Part shown: positions 57,220 to 64,000 of the stretch, piece after piece
How positions within the stretch are numbered: position 1 is the stretch's first letter
Layout of the letters: the number at the start of each line of letters is the position of its first letter
Assembly: GCA_012931725.1 (NCBI GenBank)
Contig: CM022955.1
Location: forward strand, 11,000,885-11,064,884
From: Litsea cubeba
Lineage: Eukaryota > Streptophyta > Magnoliopsida > Laurales > Lauraceae
Direction of reading: 5' to 3'
DNA length: 64,000 nt
Position numbers and translations under genes: made by a program
Notes under the pieces: generated by a model
The model's database searches: none
What the model saw: the letters and a program-made list of their open reading frames with translations, nothing else
Told to the model about the DNA's origin: nothing

Positions 57220-59505
57220 TCAGTTTCGTAGGCAAACACAACACTCCACCGTTTCTTCAGTGAGTTTTGTTCCTCTGTAATCTACTACACGTCCACCTGC
57301 ACTAAAAGCTTGTTCTGATGCTACAGAAGGCATAGGAATAGTCAATAGATCACGAGCCATGGCTGCCAACACCGGATAAATGCTTTCTTGTTGCTTCCAC
57401 CAGGTTAAAAGGTCAAAACTAGATGCATCCTGCATCCGTATTACACCGACGTCAAGATACGATGATAACTCCGTCACAGTGTTGTTACTTGAGCTTGAGC
57501 TGGATGCCATGCCCGTGGACAGGGAAGAATACCACACATCCCACTCACCAACACCTGTTTGCTGGAATTCTGAGTGGCCCATATTAAGCACAATTGTACC
57601 AATTTGCTCACAATAAAATTGAAAAAGTGCTTGTAAATTTGCCCTTATATTTGAAAAAATATTTAAATCTATATACTTCATATTTTTATTAATTCCATCA
57701 ATAAAAAACCGTACACCACTTAATTTTAACCTAAGATCAAATACAGCAGCTAAAGAAAATGTCATTGGAGCCTCTTTCCAATATTTATTAAAACTTTCTT
57801 CTATGTTTCTAATAGTGTTGCTTAGTAAAAAATGATCTCTAAATCTATTGAGTTGTAAAGTAATTTTAAAAAGCTTCATTAGATATGGGATAATATATCC
57901 TGGAAAAAAATAATGTTGAAGTATAAAAAGCTTCTAATAAATCTCTTATATGGGCACATAACTCCTAATGTTCATCACTAATCATCAAATCTTGTGCATG
58001 AAAAGCACAAAATTCATTCAAAATAGTTTTCCGGTCAAGTGCCTTGTTTAACAAATCATACATAGAATTCCATCTATGTTCTACCTCTTTAGGTATTTTA
58101 ATAGCTGATACGCCTTGCCTCGCACATATTTGGGCATACAATTGTCTTCTCTGTGCGGAGCAAAAAATAAATTTAACAATGTCTTTAATAGCATCTGTGT
58201 AACTAACAATATGCTTTAAACCAACCTTTGCAATGAGATTTAAGATGTGACAAACACATCTATTTTGGAAGATAGAGCTATCTATCAAAGTTGCAAGTAG
58301 CATTTGCATTCTCATTAATTCAATAGCCACTGTATTATTACTGGCATTATCTAAAATTATAGATATAACTTTTTCTTTAATATTGTATTCATCTAGTTTT
58401 TCCAAAATAAATGTACTTATTCTAGTGCCATTGTGTGGCCATTCAAGACAACTAAAGCTAATTTTACGTTTATTAATAATCCATTTTGCATCTATGTAAT
58501 GTGCAGTATTACAAAGAGAACTATCACCCCCTTTAGAAATCCACATATCTGTAGTTATAGCTATTCTACCAAGAATTTTTGCAAGGTAATTTTTGATATT
58601 TGTTTTCTCTTCCTGCTAGAGTCTAATAGCATCATTTCTAGCTGTATTTCTTGAAATACTGTGAAATTGTGGTTGACAGTATTTCTGAATCCATTCTTCA
58701 AAAAACTCATTTTCAACAAAAGAAATGGTAATTCGGATAACACAATCATTTTAACAAGATTTTGTCTAGCACTTTGTGCATTAAAAGAAAAAAGACTTAA
58801 ATTGCTACTACTACCACCACCACTAGTAGTAGAAATTAGAGTCTGTGAACCAGGCCCCCCTGCCCCTGCATCCACCAGCTTATGTAAGGCTAAACATTTT
58901 TGCCTATGTCTTGACAAATGGCCGGTACCCGATTTTGAATCGGCACTATAAATCTTATTACAAAATTTGCATTTTGCCTTTTCAACTTTCTTTCCATTTT
59001 CAATAACATCAAACCTTGTATATGTTAAGTAGTTGTTTGTGCAGTTTCCTATCACCAATTGGTTTTGGGATTACTGGCTAGCAACATTGACATGGTATCA
59101 GAGCCTGAGGTCTCGAGTTCGAAACCACGCAGGGCAGAAATGCTCCATGCCGCGTTGTGTGTTTGTGCGAGCGCAAAATGCGCAGGGCAAAAAGGCCCCA
59201 TGCCGCGTTATAGTCTTGTGCGGGCGTGTGCTTCGGATCCGGGCGGTGTTCCGCCCGGGGGGGGGGGGGGGTGTTAAGTAGTTGTTTGTGCAGTTTCCTA
59301 TCACCAATTGGTTTTGGGATTACTGGCTAGCAACATTGACAGTATATATATCCCAAACTACTGAAGTTTTATTCCTCTTTGTTGGTTTGCGGGAACTCTG
59401 AGGAAAGGGTGGTGGTAAATCACCTACTTCATCTTCTAATTCAATAAAATCTTCTTCTACCCCTAAATTAACGGAAGAAGATTATGTGGGAAATCTTCTA
59501 GCCAT
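57220..59505 (-). pseudogene. hAT transposase, disrupted by a TRIM, a nonsense codon and frameshifts
   Basis: The likely start codon is at 59505 (MARRFPT), followed at once by TAA (59484-59482). The frame then runs through FIELEDEVGDLPPPFPQ to the TRIM. Removing the TRIM and one duplication copy restores SVVWDIYTRFDVIENGKK. Next is a BED zinc finger, CKFCNKIYS with GHLSRHRQKC. After frame changes near 58550 and 57900 come AITTDMWISKG (first catalytic D region), IILDNASNNTVAIE, a variable part, and the C-terminal dimerisation domain FDLLTWWKQQESIYPVLAAM with PSVASEQAFSAGGRVV. It mobilised hAT ends once, but this copy is dead. Confidence 0.92.
59023..59341 (+). mobile_element. TRIM/SMART miniature LTR retrotransposon, 319 bp
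   Basis: Two 70-bp LTRs (59023-59092, 59272-59341) begin TGTTAAGTAGTTG and end CATTGACA, and appear identical. The PBS TGGTATCAGAGC is at 59093-59104, directly after the first LTR. A G-rich polypurine tract (59257-59271) directly precedes the second LTR. GTATA flanks at 59018-59022 and 59342-59346. There are no coding sequences. It sits in the N-terminal coding part of the hAT transposase. Confidence 0.96.
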
Positions 59506-60018
59506 ATTTTAACAAAAATAAAATTTAAAAATAATAACAGTAATAGGGTAATAGCCTTCTTTTGTGATAACTAATATAAGAAAGGGGAGAAAATGAGAGT
59601 TCATATAATATATTATAAACTTATATTTATGTAATCTCAAATTTAAATAATAGAAATACCTCTAAATCTTTGAAGGCCCTTTTAATCTTGTCTCTTGATG
59701 ACTTGATCTTTGGCCCTCCAAAAACTTCTTAGAGAGAGTGAAAGAGTTGAATGCTTTGAGAGAGTGTATAGAGAGTGAGAGAGTTGTGTAAATTGGAGAG
59801 GAATGAGAATGGGAGGGTTATGGTATTTATAGATTTTGTAAAATGGAAAATGACACAAAATACCTCTTATATGACCGTTTTATAGCTGTTGGGGGCGGGG
59901 CGGGGCGGGGGAGGGGGTAAAATGGACTTTAAAAAAAAAGTAGTTTTTTGCCGTTGGGCGGGCCTAGCGAGCCGTGCCATTGATCGGTTTGGCACGGCCT
60001 GGCCCATTTGACATGCCT
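59506..60018 (-). other. hAT 5' untranslated and subterminal region
   Basis: Upstream of the transposase. Contains AT-rich sequence and a G/C-rich tract (GGGGCGGGGCGGGGCGGGGG, about 59890-59910), and ends in subterminal GCACGG/GGCC words and the terminal inverted repeat. Confidence 0.6.
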
Positions 60019-60019
60019 A

Positions 60020-60218
60020 CCCCTGCCCCCCAAAAGGGACTTGGCCATAGCTAATTCCAACATGAAGGTTCGGATGGGACAAAAATCCCTCTTGGGATTT
60101 GTTCACATGTCACCTTTAGGTGGAGTTCCGCTAGACATTGGAGCCTCTACTTTGGGTTTTCTCAAATTAAAATCCTATGCCAAAGATCTAGAAATATTAG
60201 GGTTCCTAGACTCTAGAG
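60020..60218. repeat. old gypsy LTR, segment right of the hAT
   Basis: This host sequence resumes after the 8-bp duplication. No gene. It ends at CTCTAGAG, the left flank of the next MITE. Confidence 0.45.
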
Positions 60219-60811
60219 CATGGTTTAAAAAATTGGCCAAGTCCGTAATTCGGACTCGGAACTTACCGAGTCGGGTCCCTGGGACTCGGACTCGGCCTGC
60301 ATCATTGAGAAAAAAAGGGAAAAAGGGAGGGAAGATAGGAGGAAAAAGACAAAAAAAGAAAGAAAAGAAATGGTGGATGGAGGAAGACAAAAAGCACCAT
60401 TGAAAAAGAATAAAAAGCAATCTAACTTGTTGCCTGATGCCTGCTGTGCTGCTTCCTGTGCAATCTGACCCGTTGCCTGCTTCCTGCCTGCAATGCTGCC
60501 GCATGCTGTGCTGTTGCTGCTCAACTGGTCCTGCTACACCTCTTCTTTTTCTTTTTTCTTTTTTTTTTTTTTATCATTTGGTCTCCTAGTACACCTCTTC
60601 TTTTCCTTTTCCTTTTTTTTTTTTTTTTTTTTCTACTTCACTAGTGCCTTGTAGCTGCTGTTGCTTATTCGTATTCTTCTTCTTTTTTTTAGCACTGGAT
60701 AGGGATTTGACCCGACTAGGCCAAGTCCCACCTGACTCACCCGAGTCGGTCGAATCGACTCGAATTCGGCCTTGGGTGAGTCAGGTCCCGAGTCCAGCTT
60801 TTTAAACCTTG
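60219..60811. mobile_element. hAT-like element related to the MITE at 10884
   Basis: The ends are CATGGTTTAAAAAATTGG and, inverted, CAAGGTTTAAAAAGCTGG. Subterminal ACTCGG/CCGAGT words match the smaller relative. The flanks CTCTAGAG and CTGTAGAT agree at 6 of 8 bases. The interior has a poly-purine block, T-runs (about 60548-60572, 60615-60634) and repeats of GCTGC/TTGCCTG words, with no transposase. Confidence 0.72.
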
Positions 60812-61487
60812 CTGTAGATTATAGGAAACCTCATGGTATACCAAATAAAGTTTCATGCTTACTCACCTCGTGTTAGCGATGGCGGCTTGATTTATATGAG
60901 GAAAGGCTGTAGGTCATTCACGAATCTTCAATTCTGCTACTCCTTCCTTCTAATTCTACTTGATTCTCTTCTAGAAGTCTAGGTTTAGGGTTTGTTTTCT
61001 TTTCTTTGTGAAGTATTCCAGAGATTAAGAGGTCGATGGATGAGAATAAAAGGATGTTTAGGGTTGCCAACCAGTAATTTGGGTTTTAGAGAAAGGGGAA
61101 AGCAAGAACAATATAGGAAAGCGAGAAAGAGGATAGCATGGAGGGTTTTTGGGGTCTTGATGGGTTTTCCTCTTTTAAACATGTCAAGTACTTAAAATAG
61201 AACTGAAGTAGGATTCAGGTGTCCCACTACAACTAGGGAAACTTGCGCAAAACCCTAAGTGCACATCGAGATTGTACTCACCTCATATTAACACCAAGTC
61301 GACATTCTCATTCCTAGTGCATGGGTCCCATCTATTCTAAAAACCCACTACTTAAGCACAGGACTAAAATCCTACTTATTCTAAACTCGTGCGTCCCAAA
61401 TCTATCGCTAATTCTAATTCTATAAATTCTTTCTCATGGGTCCTACGCATTCTTTAATCCTCTACTTAAAGGCCTATATTTAAAAAA
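60812..61487. other. no gene; probably the rest of the old gypsy LTR
   Basis: Composition (AGGTTTAGGGTTTG, CATGGGTCC.., TCCTACGCATTC) resembles the downstream half of plant gypsy LTRs. No domain is seen. Confidence 0.35.
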
Positions 61488-61651
61488 GGGTCATTGCTTT
61501 GGTGCAATGGTAGAAAGTCTCAGGTGCCATGCGTGACAATGCAGGTTTGAAACTTGTGAGCAGCCACTTTTTATAAAATTCCCAAAGGTTAGGCCTGTCT
61601 CCAGGACCTTGCTTCGGCGGGATTGCACTGGGTGATGACATATATATATAA
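61488..61651 (+). repeat. tRNA-derived SINE, possibly Au-like
   Basis: An A-box-like TGGTGCAATGG (near 61499) and a B-box-like GGTTTGAAAC (61544-61553) lie about 35 bp apart, as in tRNA promoters. The 3' part, GGTTAGGCCTGTCTCCAGGA then CGGCGGGATTGCACTGGGTG, resembles plant Au-SINE 3' halves. It ends in (AT)n. No clear target duplication was found. Confidence 0.55.
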
Positions 61652-62817
61652 CACTAGAAAGGGTCCCATTCCAAAGGTGGTGCCCACTACAATAGCATCT
61701 CTCCATTAATTGTGTAACCCACTAATCAATATTACATACCAATAATAAATTCATAAAGATTATATTATAAATAAAATCCCAATAATAAAATATATACTTA
61801 TATTTAAATATTGTAGCTCCCAATTCAGAGTCTGAGGTATTATAGCGATCAAAAGAACAACTCACAGATTTCTTTGTTAAGGTAATAAGACAAATACCAC
61901 GCACTGGCCAAGTTGGGCAGTAAACATGGTCCAAAATTGAGGTTGCGGTTGCCATCGTAGTCAACTTTGAAAACTGTTATGACGCGGCATTGCATTACGG
62001 TTTGTGGTCATCATGGTGTGAATTTTTATTTTACCCTAAAAAATCCGAAAAAAAATATTCAAAAGACCCAAAATATTATAAAATACTAGAAAACAATGTT
62101 TTTTTTTTCCATTAGTAAACACTTAAAAGAAAAATATGCGTCCCCCTAAGTCATAACATCATGTATTGTTGTCTTATCTAAAACCTATAAAGTTTATTCT
62201 GAATTAAATAAATTTACATGTATATATTAAAATAAGTTGAAATATCACAGATTTTACGAGATACATTGCAACCATAGTTTTGAACTGACCATTAGTGTTA
62301 AACTCTTAATGTCAAGAAACTGCTAGTAGTAGTGCAGTACTCAATTACTCAATTACCAAGTAAGTTGGGAGTGAGTTTCAACTTTCAAGTAACATTTACT
62401 ACTACATCAAGATGAATTAATTAATGAAAATAGTGGAGTATGGACATAGGGGTATTGTGGTTGAGGAGGAAGAAGCCTTCATATGAGAATCTACCAAAAT
62501 CTTGTAAATCACTTGAGTTTAGGTGAAAAAAGAGGTTTGGAAAGCTCTAGCACAATCTCAAAAGGCTCCACAAATTGTTTGGGAAAGAAAGGAGTGAAAG
62601 AAAAAAGGGGATAGAAAGTTAAAAAAAAAGAAAAACCATCATCGGCTAATATTTTGGCAGCTATTTTCAAAATATCGGTCATTTTGACTGTTATGACCCT
62701 TATATTCAAAATAATGGCCGTTATGGACCGAATTTTTCAATATATATATATATATATTTTTTATATTGTGGCTGTTATGACCGTTATATTGAAAATAAGG
62801 TAAAGGCTTAGGCCATT
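61652..62817. other. AT-rich sequence with a copia RNase H scrap; possible DNA-element shell
   Basis: 61855-61960 reads SKEQLTDFFVKVIRQIP, a decayed copia RNase H end (SKEQLADFLTKAIARRHLP type). 62640-62815 has repeated GGCCGTTATG/CCGTTATATT words continuing at 63255-63290, which suggests a degraded DNA transposon around the MITE at 62818. Its ends could not be fixed. Confidence 0.45.
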
Positions 62818-63246
62818 TAGGGATGTAAACGGGTCGGTTCCGGTATGAGTCCATGGTGGACCTGGAACCGCTAATGAGAAGGTGGAACCGGACCCGGATC
62901 TGGAACCGTTTTGGAACCGGTTTCTTGTTCCGGAACCGGAACTGGTAATGAGAAGATGGAATCGGAACCGGAACCTGAACTGTATATGTGACGGGTCCGG
63001 GTCTAGGTAGAGAATGATATGGGAAAAAACTAGTTTTTAGGAGAGATTCTCGAAAATTGAGGCAATATGTCGGGTTTTGGGTCCACGGATCCGACCCAAG
63101 GTGGAACAGGACCGAACCCGTTCAGGTCAAGGGTCATAAAAAAAGGAAAATAAAAGAAAAAAGGACCTGGACCCATTTACTTATCGGTTTTTAACGGGTC
63201 AGAACCTCCGGTTAATCGGAGAATCGAGAACCCATTTACATCCCTA
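62818..63246. mobile_element. hAT MITE with perfect 8-bp duplication
   Basis: This 429-bp element has ends TAGGGATGTAAACGGGT and, inverted, TAGGGATGTAAATGGGT. AGGCCATT flanks both sides (62810-62817, 63247-63254). The interior is built of GGAACCGG/CCGGTTCC words. There is no coding sequence. Confidence 0.92.
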
Positions 63247-63299
63247 AGGCCATTACCGTTTCATAATGGCCATTTTTTTTAAACCATGGCAGTGAAGAA

Positions 63300-63430
63300 A
63301 TCAAGTTAAAGTATGTGCAATCAAAAGAACAGCTAGCAGATTTTCCTAGTATGGCGATAGCAAGAAGACATTTACCATATACACTACCCAAGCTGGGCAT
63401 AGTAGATATCTAACCACCAATTTGAGGGGG
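63300..63430 (+). pseudogene. copia RNase H C-terminal scrap with polypurine tract
   Basis: It reads EIKLKYVQSKEQLADFP then IARRHLPYTLPKLGIVDI and a stop, followed by AATTTGAGGGGGA, a copia polypurine tract. The 3' LTR should begin just after (about 63434), but no partner LTR is in the window. Confidence 0.8.
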
Positions 63431-64000
63431 AGCGTTGCAGGATATGTTCATATTTCAATACGAGATAATCCATAGGCGCTCATTTGTAATTAGTAAATCA
63501 ATAGGGGGTTTGTCACTCTGCAGTAGTTGTTCCCCCCAAATAAAGTTTCATGCTTAAGATCTTTGAATCCAGAGTTCTATCAACTATTTGGTGCTATTTT
63601 CTTACTATATAGTGTCTTTTCCTTCTCCTATTTTTCTTACTATCAATTATATGTTGGTTGGTCTACGTGTCTGTTTTGAATTTGATACCAGATTTTATAG
63701 AAAATCTTACATATGGAAGGAATTAAATAAGTGTATTTTTAAAGGAAAAAATATTGTGTTTTACCATTGACACTTGAAATTATTCGGTGATCGAATAAAA
63801 TTGTTGACGTTTGAAGGTTGTGAAACTCCTAACTTGGACTCGACTCGTCCAGCTCTAAAAGAATTGACTTGGAGAGTCAATGCGATGACTCGGGAGAATC
63901 ATGTTTAAAAAACATTAAAATAGACCAAGTACTCAAAAAATCTAGATATACATATATTTACATGTATTAATGATAAATAAATTGGCTAAATTTATATATG
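63431..64000. other. probable copia 3' LTR start and unrecognised AT-rich sequence
   Basis: The stretch right after the tract (GCGTTGCAGGATATG) may be an LTR start. Near 63830-63920 there are ACTCGACTCG words and CATGTTTAAAAAACATT, faintly like the MITE family at 10884 and 60219. No gene is recognised. Confidence 0.35.

Larger units (their letters stand above)
50765..60019 (-). mobile_element. hAT transposon (Ac/RICESLEEPER type) with two nested LTR elements
   Basis: The inverted ends are TAGGCAGGTCAAACGGGCC and TAGGCATGTCAAATGGGCC (17 of 19). GC-rich subterminal words (GGGCC, GTGCC, GCACGG) occur at both ends. The flanks GCCCTGCC (50757-50764) and CCCCTGCC (60020-60027) are an 8-bp duplication with one mismatch. 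Without the copia (50815-56795) and TRIM (59023-59341) the element is about 2.9 kb, a normal hAT size. It encodes a broken hAT transposase on the minus strand. Confidence 0.93.

Noticed and set aside
59033..59281. Plus-strand open frames over the TRIM
   Set aside because: They are produced by GC-rich TRIM interior and poly-G; TRIMs do not encode proteins.
61498..61553. tRNA gene
   Set aside because: A- and B-box-like blocks are present, but no cloverleaf or anticodon arm can be drawn; a SINE explains it better.
63826..63925. Third copy of the CAWGGTTTAAAAA MITE family
   Set aside because: A few ACTCG words and one TTTAAAAAAC block are too little without paired ends or flanking duplication.

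Overview
This is nuclear DNA of a seed plant, most likely an angiosperm. It is AT-rich. It carries plant-type Ty1/copia and Ty3/gypsy retrotransposons primed by initiator-Met tRNA (PBS TGGTATCAGAGC), an RTE-type LINE, a tRNA-derived SINE, a TRIM/SMART element, hAT and Mutator-like DNA transposons, and host exons with GT-AG introns. The species cannot be named from the window. Very long transposon-filled introns fit a large-intron lineage such as a magnoliid, but that is a weak inference.

The only host gene I can support is a RecX-like gene on the + strand. Three exons are visible (about 16524-16719, 35838-35930, 39046-39133). Their splice phases agree exactly and together they encode a RecX-type domain. 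The first visible intron is 19.1 kb and the second 3.1 kb. The next exon is not found before the window ends, so the third intron should exceed 24 kb if the gene is intact. Most transposons from 16.9 kb to the right edge are therefore probably intronic.

Layout. 1-5869: copia element (minus) with its 3' LTR just outside the window. 5870-6985: RTE LINE remnant. 8540-13080: a degraded LTR with a gag-protease-only gypsy-type element (9067-12941) inside it. 13212-15675: short internally deleted copia (+) with a hAT-like insert. 16985-20710: copia remnant (+) split by a Mutator-like element and a hAT element. 20992-21349: isolated LTR. 22790-23140: copia gag/protease scrap. 23706-25877: gypsy LTR. 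25878-34710: rearranged gypsy, with protease/RT on + head-to-head with gag on -, and a full copia (25975-31937) inserted in it. 37-38 kb: LTR-like sequence and a LINE tail. 39937 onward: an old gypsy LTR holding four later arrivals: a gag-only element with identical LTRs (40526-43945), an intact young copia (45272-50567), a hAT element (50765-60019), and a MITE (60219-60811). The hAT itself holds a young copia (50815-56795) and a 319-bp TRIM (59023-59341). 61.4-64 kb: SINE, copia scraps and a hAT MITE.

Insertion boundaries are supported where possible by target-site duplications read directly from the sequence: GGGAG, GGCAT, GAGGG, TATAG, GTATA and ATTTG for LTR elements; 8-bp for hATs; 9-bp for the Mutator-like element. 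These let the nesting order be read with confidence. The youngest insertions, judged by LTR identity, are the gag-only element (no difference seen in 318 bp), the copia at 45272 (one indel in 286 bp) and the copia at 50815 (one substitution in 317 bp).
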